A stretch of DNA of 64,000 bases from Phascolarctos cinereus (lineage: Eukaryota; Chordata; Mammalia; Diprotodontia; Phascolarctidae). Made by a program: the position numbers and the translations under genes. The notes beneath the pieces are model-generated. The model had not been told where the DNA came from. It worked only from the letters and a program-made list of their open reading frames with translations, and did no database searches. Where the stretch lies: the NCBI RefSeq assembly GCF_002099425.1, contig NW_018344158.1, forward strand, positions 4,435,001 through 4,499,000, written 5' to 3'. Positions 10,059 through 21,564 of this stretch are shown here, piece after piece. Numbering within the stretch: position 1 is the first letter of the stretch; each line of letters starts with the position of its first letter.

Positions 10059-10120
10059 AATGGCATTGTTCTCCTCCCACGGCCAAATGTTTCATCCCAG
10101 CGAAGCTCTATTTATAAGAG

Positions 10121-10400
10121 GTGAGTGTTTAAATTTGACAGGAGGAAGAGAGCAAGACTGGGTTGCCTTCATGAAATCATGGAGCACTTTTAATGATCCC
10201 AAGATTCTCTCAAAAATAAGGGCCCATCTTTTTTATGCCAACATTGTACCCCTGGTGTTGTATAATTGTGAGAGATGGAACCCAGAAGTCTTCAAAGAAT
10301 TGAAAATGAGCATCAGACAAAGGGCAATGGAGATGTATGTGGTGGCTATGAGCTGGGTGTAACATATAACCGATGAGGAGCTACAAAAAACATAATGCAG
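10121..10400 (+). mobile_element. RTE-clade LINE, C-terminal ORF remnant
   Basis: An open stretch ending at 10362 reads WVAFMKSW, then KIRAHLFYANIVPLVLYNCE, then a RQRAMEMYVVAMSW block. It resembles the end of the RTE/BovB reverse transcriptase ORF (LFDTTVLPALCYGCETW, then QRAMERRMLG). About 100 codons remain open. It is a 5'-truncated fossil, not a gene. A related 3' tail is used by the SINEs at 13087-13325 and 38900-39128. Confidence 0.7.
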
Positions 10401-10790
10401 TCCCAACATAACAATTCTCCTCAGTCTTATTGGTTAGTAATCCTACCTTTTGAATTATTGCTTTATTTGTATTTCTTTTTTTTTCTTTTATAGGTACATC
10501 CATTTCATTTTATAGACTGACCCAATTTCAATCCTACTCAATGGAGTGGTGCTTGCCAGGACATCAGAGAAGAATTAGACTGCCCGTTAAATGCTGAAAG
10601 CAATGGTCCTTTACTTGGCCTGCTTAATAGAAGGCTGGGGACTAACTGGAGACAACCAAGGATGGGAACAATAAGGGATGAACGCAGGGATGCAACCCCT
10701 AAACTGAGGCGGCAGTTGCCACCTCTGAAACTGGATGACGAAGAACAGGGCAGGGACAGAACCAGAGATCAACCAGAAAACCTCAGCTAC
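10400..10790. other. Unassigned sequence
   Basis: No family is recognised. It may hold the RTE 3' tail, but I cannot place it. Confidence 0.35.
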
Positions 10791-10794
10791 AGTG

Positions 10795-11036
10795 AAAGGC
10801 AGTGTAACAGAGTGGAATACGAGGTATGGAGACAGGAAAACCTGGGTTCACATCCCACCCCTGGCATGTTCTAGCCAGAGAAAATAACTTCTCTGGGACT
10901 TAGTTTCCTTGTTGGTTAAATGAGTGTAGTAGCAGCCCCTACCTTACAAGGTTGTCTTGAGAGCCAAATGATATCCTGAGTGCCAAACCCTTTATAGACC
11001 TTAACGGGCCATCTCAGTGTGAACTACTATTATTCT
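10795..11036 (+). repeat. MIR SINE
   Basis: MIR landmarks: AAAACCTGGGTTCACATCCC, TCTCTGGGACTTAGTTTCC, CTTACAAGGTTGTCTTGAG and AACTACTATTATTCTG at the 3' end. Near full length. Confidence 0.8.
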
Positions 11037-12030
11037 GATGTTTCTCGGGCCCTGGCAGGGGTGAGGAGGCCTGAAGGGCCCCACAAGTACACTGTCACAC
11101 TCAGCTCTCCCAATCTCTTATCCCTTCCACCATCACTTACCAGGGCACTTGGAGGGGTGCTGAAGAGGACCTAGTGGTCTGTCTCAAGCCAGCCTCTGAT
11201 GTCACAGGCAGGGAAGAACCAATCACAGGGTTGCATAGGAGAGGGGATTTTTTTCAAACCAGGCAGATTCCAGAAAATGGAGGGGGGAGGGGATGGACCA
11301 GGCAACAGAATGATATACAGCCTGATGGAAATAGCCCATTACAACAGTCAATGTCTGAAAACCCATCTGGACAGAACAGAATATTTACTGGGTCATTTTT
11401 CTAAAAGGACACTTGCCATTACTCACAATGGTAGTGGGGGGGGGCTGAGATGGGGGGAGCGGGTGGGCTGCAGTCCTGCAGCATGTGTAAGTGTTAGTTT
11501 ACAGACCATTAACTACTTGGGAGAGAGATTGGGAATGGAGAAAAATCAAGCCAAAGCCTTGGGAGCCCCTGCCAATGAGAAATCAATCAAAAAGGAAGAC
11601 GAGCCATTTGTGAAAGGATAATGGAGACTAGTGGGAGATGAGGATTCAGTTTACCAAAAATCAATTTGTGTTTAAATGGATCTTTACACGCATTGCAGGA
11701 ACACACACACTGACTGCATAAAGCAGGTGCTGGTCATTGTCCAGAAGTGGGCACCGAGCTTCTGACCCAGCTCCTACAAAGTGGAATCTCAAGGGGGAGA
11801 CTGGACAGGCCCCTTCCTCATCAACAGCTTGCCACACATTCCTTTTATTAGAGATTCATTTCTGTAAAAATTTTTTAAAATGTGAATAACCCCCTCACCA
11901 ACAGTTACTCATTGCTAAGAATTACTTTAATTAGGTAAGCATTCTGAAAACTAGCTAAAATCAGCCTCACAGGGAGAACGGGAAGGGCAAACACAACACA
12001 GAAGATTTCAGATTTATCTCTATTGAGTTT
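11036..12030. other. Single-copy sequence
   Basis: About 1 kb without a recognised repeat. A 140-codon frame (11199-11621) shows no domain and shares the segment with a second frame. The part at 11830-11960 (CTCATTGCTAAGAATTAC, then TTTAATTAGG) is A/T-rich and complex and is a weak conserved-element candidate. Confidence 0.4.
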
Positions 12031-12950
12031 CTTATCTTAGATTCAATTCATCAGTCTGGCTTCACCACATTTTTTTTGGAATCTAGACTTTATTTGGATT
12101 TAACTTATTAGCTGTCTCTCCCACGTCATCAACGCCTTCATCTAAGTCACTGAAAAACATTAATGACCAGTATAGGGGTCAGTGGCAGATCCCTGGGGTT
12201 CTCCAGTGAAGACTATTTCCCTCCAAGTTGACATCAATCTGACAAGAGTTCTCACACTACTCCTGAACATACAAGTTTTGCTGAAATATAGTTATGTCTC
12301 TAGTGTTCCCCTGATCTACCTGATTTTCTGTAGAAAAGGAAATGAATTTCATCGGATATGACCTTTTCTTGATGAAGTCAACCTCTTTCTTAAGTGAGCA
12401 CTGTTACCTTTTTAAGATATTCACAAACTATCCTTCTAAAGCAGGGTTCTTACCCTAGGATCCGTGAACTTCTTGTTTTAAATACCCTGGCAAACCTAAT
12501 TTGAATGTAATTCATTCCCTCTGTAATCCTATGTATCTCACTTTATGCATTTAAAAATATTAGTATGAAAATGGATTAATAGGTTTCACTAGACTGTGCA
12601 AAGGACCCATTTCACACACACACACACATGCACATACATGCACGCACCCATGCATGCACACATGATGAAGAAATTCCTGCTTAAAGAATATGATTCTAGA
12701 TTTCTGCCAGGCAAAGAGGTCAAGGTCACTGGTCTAAAGTTTCCTCTTTCCTCTTATTTTTTTTTTGAAAATTGAGACACTTTTCCCTATTTCAGTGCTG
12801 TTGCCCTTGCCCAGTCTCAACAATCTAAGACTAACCTTCATACTAATATATTCCACCATTTTTCCCCCCATAGTTCCTGAGTCTTTCTTCCCAATTATGC
12901 AATGTTATTCTGCTAGCTTCCACCATTATCTATTAAATCCCTTTTAATCA
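12030..12950 (-). repeat. L3/CR1-type LINE, RT region, split by a MITE
   Basis: On the minus strand the RT signature is readable: a GEPQGSATDP block at about 12176-12205 corresponds to GVPQGSVLGP of CR1-clade RTs. CACTTAAGAAAGAGGTTGAC and neighbouring segments follow in order. The copy is cut at 12441/12680 by a hAT-like MITE and resumes with TTCTAGATTTCTGCCAGG and GTCACTGGTCTAAAG. The ends are approximate. Confidence 0.75.
12442..12679. mobile_element. hAT-like MITE (CAGGGGTTCTT family), copy 2
   Basis: It starts CAGGGTTCTTACCCTAGG, has the family interior (TAATCCTATGTATCTCAC, ATGCATTTAAAAATATT, GGTTTCACTAGACTG), and ends AAATTCCTG. It contains a CA run at about 12615-12662. Flanks TTCTAAAG and CTTAAAG suggest a decayed target duplication. 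It lies inside an antisense L3. Confidence 0.7.
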
Positions 12951-12957
12951 AGGCATA

Positions 12958-13086
12958 TATACCCTTTAGGAGCTCATTTAATTAATCAATAAACAAGTAT
13001 TTACTAAATACCTATTCTTTTCCAAGCACTGAGTTGGTCACTGTGAATAGGAAAAGGAGTAGAGATGGGACAGAGATAGATATAGG
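12958..13086 (-). repeat. L2 LINE 3' end, first part
   Basis: Reverse-complement L2 end: AATCAATAAACAAGTATTTA, then CCAAGCACTGAGTTGG. It continues beyond the SINE at 13087-13325. Confidence 0.65.
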
Positions 13087-13325
13087 AGAGGGAAGCTAGG
13101 TGGCACCATAGTGCATAGAGCTCCAGGCCTGAAGTCAGGAAGACTCATTTTCAGGAGTTCAAATATGGCCTTAGATACTAGCTGTGGGACCCTGGGCAAG
13201 TCACTCAATCCTGTTTGCCTCAGTTTCCTCACCTGTAAAATGAGCTGGAGAAAGAAATGGCAAATCACTGCAATATCTTTGCCAAGAAAACCCCAAATGG
13301 GGTCACAACAAAAACAAAAAGATAG
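13087..13325 (+). mobile_element. tRNA-derived SINE with RTE-type tail
   Basis: The tRNA-like 5' part begins GAAGCTAGGTGGCACCATAG. Then come CTGGGCAAGTCACTCAATCC, CAGTTTCCTCACCTGTAAAA, TGAGCTGGAGAAAGAAATGG and the RTE-like tail TTGCCAAGAAAACCCCAAAT. This is the marsupial MAR4-like SINE type (name from memory), inserted in an antisense L2. Confidence 0.85.
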
Positions 13326-13455
13326 GACCATGTTGATGCAAATGCAATTAAGATAGTTGCTGCCCTGTAGGAGCTTACTTTCTAATGATGGTATAAAACA
13401 TACTCCCAGGCAAGTACAAACAGGCCATTGTGAAATTGAGAAGGTTCTAAGTCAT
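13326..13455 (-). repeat. L2 LINE, second part after SINE
   Basis: TTGCTGCCCTGTAGGAGC then TTACTTTCTAATGATGG is the reverse complement of the L2 segment CCATTAGACTGTAAGCTCC. It continues the copy interrupted at 13086. Confidence 0.65.
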
Positions 13456-13559
13456 CTCCTAGCTTGGGATCCCTATTACAATGCTCTGAGATATCCAAAG
13501 GGTAAGCCTTGCTTGCTTCTATTAGGATCTCCAGTCTACGTTGGTTGCTACTCATAATG

Positions 13560-13690
13560 TACGCATTTTTGTGTAGACAAGTTGAAGTGACTCACTCCAT
13601 GTCACACACAATGAACAAGCAGCAGGGCTGCATGATTCAAGCCCAGGTGATTCTACTCCAAATCATTTTTTTTCTACTACACCCTATGAC
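13560..13690 (-). repeat. MIR fragment
   Basis: AGTTGAAGTGACTCACTCC, GAACAAGCAGCAGGGCTGC and GTGATTCTACTCCAAATC follow the antisense MIR order. Confidence 0.55.
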
Positions 13691-13714
13691 CTTGTGGGGA
13701 ATTTAATGCAAAGG

Positions 13715-13835
13715 TGATTTTCCCTCATTTTCCAGATGAGGAAACTGAGGCTTTGAAAATGAGTTGGCAGCAAAGCCACTTCTCAGACCCAGGTCTTTTA
13801 TCATTTCAGTGTTCTTTCCACTCTACTTTGATGTT
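13715..13835 (-). repeat. MIR fragment
   Basis: TCATTTTCCAGATGAGGAAA, then CTGAGGCTTTG, then CAGACCCAGGTC and TTCTTTCCACTCTACT. Confidence 0.75.
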
Positions 13836-14120
13836 CTTTCATCATCTCAGGCAGCATTGTGAAATTCCCCTTCTCCCCAAATCGTAGGCATCGTATAATA
13901 TAAATGTTTATATACAAATATATTTCTATTTACCCATGCCTATACAGATACACGTATATAGATGTGAATAGATAGATGTGGCACAACTTTGAGGCAGAAG
14001 TAAATGGTGATTGGCTACCCCAAGCCCAAAAGGACTGAGAATGAATTCAAAGTGTGAGAATGAAAAGTATAAACAAACACAGCAATCACAGCTGAGCCGT
14101 CACTTAAACAGGTGGACAAA
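13835..14120. other. AT-rich unassigned sequence
   Basis: It contains a weak TATA/GATA run at about 13895-13980 and nothing else that I recognise. Confidence 0.4.
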
Positions 14121-14124
14121 GGGT

Positions 14125-14325
14125 TACATGATGCCTTGGAAATAATGCTAAATCTGCAATCAGAAGACTTTGGGCTTGGGTCCCAATGATGCCGTCTACT
14201 AGCTGGGAGACCCTGGGCAAGTCACTGTCTCAGCTTTAGTCTCCCCCTCTCACAAATGAGGGGTTAGGCTAGATGGCTTCTGAGATCCCTTCCAGCTGAA
14301 AATCAACAATCCTTGACCCTTTACT
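14125..14325 (+). repeat. MIR3 SINE
   Basis: CTGGGAGACCCTGGGCAAG, GAGGGGTTAGGCTAGATGGC and GAGATCCCTTCCAGCTG are diagnostic for the MIR3 3' half. Confidence 0.85.
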
Positions 14326-15118
14326 CAAGGGATCAAAGGGCATTTGAACAGCTAATTTTAAGGGGCAGAAAACTTGATGAAAAGATTTCAGGAAAGTCGC
14401 TCCATTTCCCACCTCTACGGACTACTGTTTTAAGAAGGGAGCTTTATTGTTTTCTCTTTCCATAATGAGCTTCTTCTTCAATATTTGCTGATAACACAGT
14501 CTCCTGCCCACCATATTGGATCCACAAAGAGCCACGCTCCTATCTTTGAGCATCAGCTCTCCTCAAGGTAATGCTATTGACAGACACATACAGGCCCTCT
14601 TGCCCAGACTAAAAGAGGAAGACTTGTTAGAATTCAGTGGGAAATCGCATATCAACCTCAATTCATCAAAGAAAGTTTTAAGAAGGAGGCAGACTTTAAG
14701 GTAAGGAGGGAAATGGAGGAAGATGGAGGAAAGGTGGTGGTTTCCAACACTGAAAGAAAGGGCTTTTTGGCCCTCAAAGTGGTCTGTCTGTGGACATGGA
14801 ATAAACATATTGCTTGGATAAGCATAGAGTCACTGACTATAAATAATCCTGATGAGATGGAAGACACCTGGGCCTAAGCAACTGCATTGGCAAAGTAAGT
14901 CCACTGGGCACTACCATCAACCCTAACACTACACTCTCCAGTTTAGTGGATCTTGCCCTCTGCCTTGCTACTACACTTCCCAGATGCTCAAGGCATTACC
15001 TGCTAGTGGGCAGTAATGACCCCTGGGCTTTGGCCTCTATCCTACAGCTGCACCTTTAGTACGGGCCCTTCCATACACCCTGACTCTGAACCCTCTTAGG
15101 GTGTTGCCATCCCAATTT
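14325..15118. other. Single-copy sequence
   Basis: About 800 bp with no recognised repeat. Frames of 62-81 codons on both strands (14516-14867) overlap each other and are read as chance. Confidence 0.45.
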
Positions 15119-15230
15119 AGAACATGGAGTCCTTAAGAGCAGAAGCTGTCTCACTTTTTCCTATCTGTACCCAGTACTTAGCATGATACTATACAGAGTC
15201 AGCACTTAATACACACTTTTTCATTTATTC
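15118..15230 (+). repeat. L2 LINE 3' end
   Basis: GAGTCCTTAAGAGCAGAAGC, then CCAGTACTTAGCATGATAC and CAGCACTTAATACAC match the L2 terminal block at low identity. Confidence 0.65.
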
Positions 15231-15995
15231 ATTCACTTGAAGGTTACTCCCTTTCAGGACATCTCTCCTCACTTCCGAGAACAAATCCTTGGAGAACTTC
15301 CCTTCCTAGGTTTACACACTGATGACTAATCAAACATTCTGCAAATATAAGAAAGGCAGACTTTCAATGGTCAAAAACAGAAGACACAGAATGAACACAT
15401 TTTAGGGGAGATGAATTAGAAGCAGATGCCTCTGAAAAGATATGGGAAAAGGAAGGAAAAGAGGCAAGATGAATCCTGTTAAAGAACTACAGCTAAATCT
15501 ACCTAGAAAAGGGCCCTGCTTTATATTAAAATTAATAACAACAATAATAATCTACCCAGGAGTTGGGAAAGCAAGTTTTTAAAACTACTGGCAAGGGGAG
15601 CTTCTCTACCACAAAGCAATAATCTCTATGATTCTCCAGAGAGTGGCCGGTTCAATCAATGTTATAGTCTCTTTTAAGGAATATTTATGTCAATAGGGAA
15701 AACAGGATCATGATTAACAAACAAACAAATAATACTGCTTTGTCATCCCCAAATGTCACATTTCAACTGTCAGCAAAAATGACTGCAACCAAGGGAGCTC
15801 GAAGAGGTTAGAGACATGGAATGTTCCAAATCGAATTTTTGGCCTAGAAACACACTCAGAACCGAGCCCCACTAATCCATTCATTCACTCTATTCACTCA
15901 TTCCTCAGTCTTTTCTTCATTCTGTTTTAGTTAACAACCTAATGCACATATTGCTCTAGTCTCAGAAAGCTATAAACATAAAAATCAAGCAAAAG
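15230..15995. other. Single-copy sequence
   Basis: No repeat is recognised. Complex A/T-rich sequence around 15590-15800 is a weak conserved-element candidate. Confidence 0.4.
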
Positions 15996-15999
15996 GAGG

Positions 16000-16215
16000 T
16001 GACATTGTCACATAGATGAAGTGCTGCACTTGGAGGCAGGAAGATGAGGTCAAATCCCACTGTGACGCTTTCTGGCTGTATGACCCTGAGCAAATCATTT
16101 AGTCTCTCTGGGCCTCAGCTCTCTCATCTATAAAATGGGGACAAGAACGCCTTCCATGTCTTCCTGATAAAATGCTTGGAGACTTTTAGAGACTAGATAG
16201 TCATCAGCTGTTATT
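16000..16215 (+). repeat. MIR SINE
   Basis: CTGTATGACCCTGAGCAAAT, TCTCTCTGGGCCTCAGCTC and CTCATCTATAAAATGGGG in MIR order. Confidence 0.85.
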
Positions 16216-16725
16216 AGGAATTGACAGGCCAGGCCAGGCATGAGTGCACTAACACAATTCCCAGGGAGTCCCAAGCTGGATTTATGAGTTGGACACCATC
16301 GTGGAAGGAAGGGTCAGTGAACTTGTACACAGAAGAATCCTTGGTGGGAGGGAGGGCAGCTGTCTGAAAGCCAATGATAAGGACATGGGTTTGTAAAAGA
16401 AAGGAGGTTAGGAAATAATCCAGGGAAAGGAAACATAAGCATGGGAGAGAAATTAATTTTAAGATGGAAGACATTTCAGGCAGAAGTGTGATGGAGCTGG
16501 CTCAGACCAGCTCTCAAGAGACAATTGCTAAATTTTCTCTGTGAGCATTTACACCTCAGGCATGGGCAAAAGCTACAAATCAGGGTTTCATTTATTGTTT
16601 TGTTGATTTTCTGGCCTTAAGAAGGGGATGGATAAATGTTAATAATGCAAATTAAAGTTAAAAGTGTTTCGTGTGTAAATTTTTTTTTCAGGGAGCTGGT
16701 TGTTAAATATTTACCCACACATGCC
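16215..16725. other. Unassigned sequence
   Basis: The segment 16480-16680 (around CAATTGCTAAATTTTCTC) feels like part of an old dispersed element, but I cannot name it. No gene is supported. Confidence 0.35.
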
Positions 16726-16727
16726 TG

Positions 16728-16860
16728 CTCTAGAGACCACCTAATCCAATCTCCTCATTTTTCAGGGGAGGAAACTGAGTCAGGAGAGGTTGATTAACTC
16801 TTCCAAGATCCCATAGCTAGTTATTTGCTTCCTGACTTTCAATCCAATCTACTCATCATG
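16728..16860 (-). repeat. MIR3 fragment
   Basis: GAGACCACCTAATCCAATC, TTTTTCAGGGGAGGAAACTG and CAAGATCCCATAGCTAG in antisense MIR3 order. Confidence 0.75.
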
Positions 16861-17109
16861 ACAAATTGCTCCCTGAGTTCCTTTAAAATTGTGACACAGA
16901 TTTTTTTACTGTGTATTTGGTGGGATGCAGCCACCCCACCTGACTTTAAGTGCCATTTCCACTTCCTTATAAAATCCACAAGACACTGGACTGCTAGAGT
17001 CTAAATGTGCTGGTTCCCTTGTCATCAATGATAAGAACTGACTGCTATGGAACGGCTGAGCAACCAACGCCTCTTCCCGTCCTGCAGTTTCATGTAGAAG
17101 TGATTTTGG

Positions 17110-17320
17110 GATGATCGAGCACAAGACTGGGAGAGCAGACGACACAGGTCCAGATCCTACCACAGGCTGAGACCAAGTCACCTAATCTGCCTCTTCCTCA
17201 GTTTTCTCAGCTGTAAACTAGGAATAATTATACCATGAACCTCACAGGGTCATTGTGAGGATCAAATAGATAACATGCAAAGTAATTTATCATTACTATT
17301 ATTATTATCATTAGCTATCA
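17110..17320 (+). repeat. MIR SINE
   Basis: CTTCCTCAGTTTTCTCAGC, CTGTAAACTAGGAATAATTA, ACCTCACAGGGTCATTGTG and the 3' ATTATTATTATCATTAGC. Confidence 0.8.
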
Positions 17321-18255
17321 CAGGGAGTAAAACATTCCGCATTACACAGCACAATAAAGCTTTTAAACAAAGTCACATTGGGGATAAAATGCTTGTTTCA
17401 AACCCTTGATGTATTTCTTTTAAATCAGCAATTCCCAATTTTTCCTTTCTGTAAAAGTTATTCAAATGACTAGAGTAGTATTTGAGAGAATGGGGAACGT
17501 GAGGGCTTTCTGTGTCCCACAGCGGTACTAAACTTGCAGATAATTTCTTGTATATCCACAGGCAAGGCTGCCCAGTTAGGAGAATGAGGACGTCCAAGGT
17601 CAGGCTAATGGACTCTAGGATGCGGAGAACTTTGGGGGCAGTTTTGTCCCAGGAGCGCTTTTTATTATCTATTAAATAAGTTATATAGATGCAAACCAGT
17701 CAGAAAACAAGTGTGAACAAGAAATACTTTAAAATGCGTTTCCACTTTGTTACTTTCTTCTCAGTTGGATGCCTTCCGCTCAAAATGGATGAAATTGTTT
17801 TCTAATGTAAAATCAGCTTCGCATCTCCGTTAGTGAGATAGGGTAGAGGTCTAGGAGACTTACTTTGCCCTGTGTTTTCTTTGTGTTCCTTTAGAAGCTT
17901 TTAACAAAATTCACGGCTAGCCTGAATTCCTTCCTTTTTTGGAAGGAAGGGAGAACAGAGAATGATCTATCCAAACACACACTCTTCTTACATCTTCAGG
18001 ATTGCTTTTCTCATACTCTGTGAGTGGGAGCATGGGTGAGTGTAGCATAGGAAATCAGAAATGACAGTAACTCAAATGATGTGACAGAAAATGGTGCATC
18101 ATTTTATTTGCATCAGGTCTGAAAAGGAAAATCCACTGCCCAGAGGAGAGTCTGAGCTTTTAAATATTGTCAAATGGTAATTCTCCACCCACTCAGCTTG
18201 GGGCAGCGCGATGGAGCCCTGGACTTTTAGCGCATGTTCTCGACCCCAGTTCTGG
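17320..18255. other. Single-copy sequence
   Basis: About 930 bp without a recognised repeat. The block at 17750-17900 is complex and A/T-rich, a weak candidate for conserved non-coding sequence. No exon-like frame is convincing. Confidence 0.4.
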
Positions 18256-18259
18256 AAGA

Positions 18260-18497
18260 TGGGTGACATAGCATTTCTAGAGCACTTAAGGTTTTCAAGG
18301 TTTTTCGCAGTTATCTCATTTGATCCTCACAATGACCCTGGAGGTAAATGTTGCTGTTATCTCCATTTTATGGATGAGGAAATTGAAGGTTGGAGAGGGG
18401 AGGTAATTTGACCAGTCATGAAGCCAGCTAGTAAGTATCGGAGGCTGGATTTCAACGCAGGTCCTTCTCACTCCAGAGGCAATGCTCTACCCATTAA
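18260..18497 (-). repeat. MIR SINE
   Basis: ATTTGATCCTCACAATGACC, TTATGGATGAGGAAATTG and AGCCAGCTAGTAAGTATCGG. Near full length. Confidence 0.85.
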
Positions 18498-18502
18498 GAT
18501 TA

Positions 18503-18725
18503 TCTATTAAGAGCCTACTGTGCTAATCGCTTTACAAACATCTTTCTTATTTGATCTTCACAATAACCTTGTGAGATAGATGCTTTATTAACCCCAGAGG
18601 CAGACAGAGGTTAAGTGACTTGTCCAGGGTCATAGGGCTAGTCACTGTCTGAGGCTGGATTTGAACTCTGGCCCTTTCTGCCTCCAGGTGCAGCACTCTA
18701 TTCACCTAGCCATACAGCTGCCTCA
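18503..18725 (-). repeat. MIR SINE
   Basis: TTTGATCTTCACAATAACC, TTAAGTGACTTGTCCAGGG, GGCTGGATTTGAACTCTGG and TCACCTAGCCATACAGCTGC. It lies just downstream of another antisense MIR. Confidence 0.85.
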
Positions 18726-19050
18726 TATACACACCTGGTACTTCATCTCCCATCTCAGCGTCTTTGCCCTGGCTGTCCGCCATTCCTGAAACGGTTGCCA
18801 TCCTCATCTGAGAATCCTCCTGGCTTCCGTCACGACCCAGATCCCATGTTCCCCAAGCCCCAGCTGTGTATCCCTCCCCATCATTGGGACCGCTTCTCAT
18901 TTACTCTGTTCCTTCCTTCTATGTTCCTTTTTGTCTTCATCTTGTCTCCCCCATGAGAATGTGGGCCAAAGGATGGTATCACTGCTTCTCCTTTGTATCC
19001 CTGCACTCAGCACAATGCCAGGCACATAGTAGGCTCTTAATCAGTAATAC
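18726..19050 (+). repeat. L2 LINE 3' region
   Basis: TCTCCCATCTCAGCGTCTTT, GCCCTGGCTGTCCGCC and the terminal AGCACAATGCCAGGCACAT then AGTAGGCTCTTAATCAG. The sense order is clear. Confidence 0.8.
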
Positions 19051-19925
19051 ACAAACACAAAAGAATAGCCCCCATTGGGACACTTGAATAATCATGTAGC
19101 CTTGAGAAAGCAAGAGGCAAATTGGGGGAAAAAGAGGGTGGGAACATTTTCATTGCCTTCCAGAAATATATACCCTTCCTTTCAAACAAGCCCAGCAGAA
19201 GCTCAGTAATGGTCTCTGTGAACAAAGCCATTCAGTGGACCAAAAACAGACCAGTTTGACTTCATTGTTCCCAAAGACTGAAATAGCAAGCGGTGAATGG
19301 TCCAAAAGAACAGGTCCAGCATTCGCTGGCCTGGGGTTCCCAGCACCCTCTCTTCAAGACTCCTATCACCAGATTTGTCTGGCTGGTTCCTTGCTACACG
19401 GGGGGAAGCGGGGAGGAGGGCTGGTGCAGCAGACAGGTCTCTTGGTTAGAACCCCAGCTTTGTTATCCCCTCAGGTCTTTTCCCATTCCCTTTTCATTTC
19501 TTCATTAGGAGAAAGTTCACACACACTCCCCAGGGGGGAATCCAGACCACAAAGCACAGGCAGGAAGCCGGATGGCAGATATCCACATCTTTCCCACATC
19601 TGGCAGTCTGTGCACAAATCAAAAGATGAGAGCAGAAAGGAACCTATTAGGATTTCTTTTCTTTTCTTTTTTTTTTAGGTATTCCAAAAATGTTGATTAT
19701 GAAGACATTAGGTAGCACATCTAAGAATAGCTTTGAGAATTTATTTAGATGTTTTTTGTTTTTTCTTTTTAAGAGATGTTGATGGGAAAGTGAGGCAGAC
19801 TTAGCTTCCTCCAAAGCTCAGCATAAGCAGTGCCTCTTCCCCAGGACAGATTGACCCCTTCCCCTTGAGCTCCTCTTGCTCCCCCATCCCCTTGTACCCA
19901 TTGCTAATATACTCACATAAGCACA
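19050..19925. other. Single-copy sequence
   Basis: A 147-codon frame (19235-19678) ends in a poly-Phe run encoded by a CTTTT tract. It has no domain, signal peptide or splice context that I can support, so it is not called as a gene. Confidence 0.45.
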
Positions 19926-19929
19926 TGTG

Positions 19930-20040
19930 CCCTCCCCCGATAGAGTATCATCTCCCTGGGGGCAGGGACTGTTTCGCTTTTGTCTCTGCATCTCCAGCTG
20001 GCACACAGTAGGTGCTGAATAAATGTCTAATGGCTGGTTG
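19930..20040 (+). repeat. L2 LINE 3' end
   Basis: CTCCCTGGGGGCAGGGACTG, then CTGGCACACAGTAGGTGC and TGAATAAATGTCTAATGG. Confidence 0.85.
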
Positions 20041-20049
20041 ATTTTAAGG

Positions 20050-20330
20050 GAAAAAGTATGGACTGAACACCTACTATGTATGGCAGTACTGCCTGCCCGG
20101 CGCTGGGTGCTCAGAGCTTTACAAATACGAGGGCATTTATTCTTCACAACAGCCCTGGGAAGTGGGCAGCTTGCTTATTCTCATTTTCTCGTTGAAGAAG
20201 CTGAAGGTGAGAGAGTATCCCTGTGGGACCCTGGGGTCATACAGCCAGTAAATGTCGGAGGTCAGATTTGAACACAGGTCCTCCTGACACCCAGCCCAGT
20301 GCCCGATCCACTGCGCCATCTAGCTGCTTC
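20050..20330 (-). repeat. MIR SINE
   Basis: CACAACAGCCCTGGGAAGTG, GTCATACAGCCAGTAAATG, AGATTTGAACACAGGTCC and ACTGCGCCATCTAGCTGC. Confidence 0.85.
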
Positions 20331-21372
20331 TTCCTACCTAGCTTCCTTAGGGACCTTGGACCTAGCAAGTCTGAACTGGTTTACTCTCTATCTACCATCT
20401 ACCATCCACCCCCCCCAACACCCCCCACCCCCATTTATTGATTGTTAACCCTTCTCATGGGAAATACTTTAAAACATCCTTCTGGTGATGCTTTGATAAA
20501 GTGCTTGGTGAATTACCACTTCAGTGTAAAATGTTTATAAAACCCTAACACCAACAATCCCCTTCCCTAGGGACACACCAGGCCTACGCAATATCTTATT
20601 GAAATGGTAATTTGCTGTGATGTAAGTGATCTGCCACTGGCCTGCAGGATATGGGAGAGGGCCCTTTTCTCCTCGAGCAGTTCCTGAAGCATCCAAGGGA
20701 CCTTTGTCAGCTTCCACGTTATGAATGTGGAGGTGATGCCCAGACCTTGTTTGAACCACTTTTGTTCTAATGTCTCCTTCATTCCACATTTAGAGTAGTG
20801 GTATTCCCAGGCTAGACTCAGACAGTCAAAGGCACTGGACATGGGTGCCCAGGATGATCCAGGCTGCACAAGGTGACCAAGGCAGATGTGAGCCTTCCAC
20901 TCATCAGCTAAAGCAGAGCCTGGGCAGGAGATGGGGGTTTCCCGAGCTAAGCATAATTAGGGGAAATCAGACTTTGTGAAGGATTCGGGAGATTCTGGGT
21001 TAAATGGTTCTCTCTCTCCCTGTGCCCCTCCCCAATGTTTACACTAAAGCATTTGTCGGACAGTTAGTCAGCACTTCGAAAAATCACTGGAAATCTGAAG
21101 GGCCCCATTTCAAAAGGGAGATCTTATCAGGCTTCTCTTTCCAGATATGTGTCAAACATGTGTCACTGTTTCTGGCAGGAACCCAGACCTGCTGCTGTCA
21201 GAAGCATTGCTGACTCCATGGCAGGGGATCGGGTGTGGACTCAGTGGGCATGCTGGGGAGGGGAGGGAGGGCCAAAGGCCTCAGTTCATGTCCCTGCTTT
21301 GCCTTATGTGTTGGTGATGCCAGGAGAGGCCATTCATAGATGGAGAAAAAATGTCAGCTCTGGGGTTCTCGG
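20330..21372. other. Single-copy sequence with a short C-rich run
   Basis: It contains a C-rich run at 20408-20432. Overlapping frames of about 85-100 codons on the minus strand (20535-20869) have no recognisable domain. No repeat is identified. Confidence 0.4.
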
Positions 21373-21374
21373 AT

Positions 21375-21532
21375 CGTTGATTCAGAGCCAGAAGACCTTA
21401 GAGGACGTCCAGGGAGTCGGCCCCTCCTGTTAGAGACGAGGAACTGAGGCCCAGAGCCATGGCTGGCTGGCTGGCACATTGATAGTGCTTGGATCGGCCC
21501 CAGATCTCAGATCTCTTCACCACTAGTGCAGG
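21375..21532 (-). repeat. MIR3 fragment
   Basis: CAGAAGACCTTAGAGGACG, TAGAGACGAGGAACTGAGGC and CAGATCTCTTCACCAC in antisense MIR3 order. Confidence 0.65.
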
Positions 21533-21564
21533 GCCTTTAAAAGGACACTTCCCTGCTTTCTCTT

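Noticed and set aside
10060-10362. 100-codon frame as a host gene
   Set aside because: Its second half matches the RTE reverse-transcriptase C-terminus, and the first half runs in from unrelated sequence. It is a LINE remnant.
19235-19678. 147-codon frame
   Set aside because: It ends in poly-Phe from a CTTTT run, a second frame overlaps it, and no domain is recognised.
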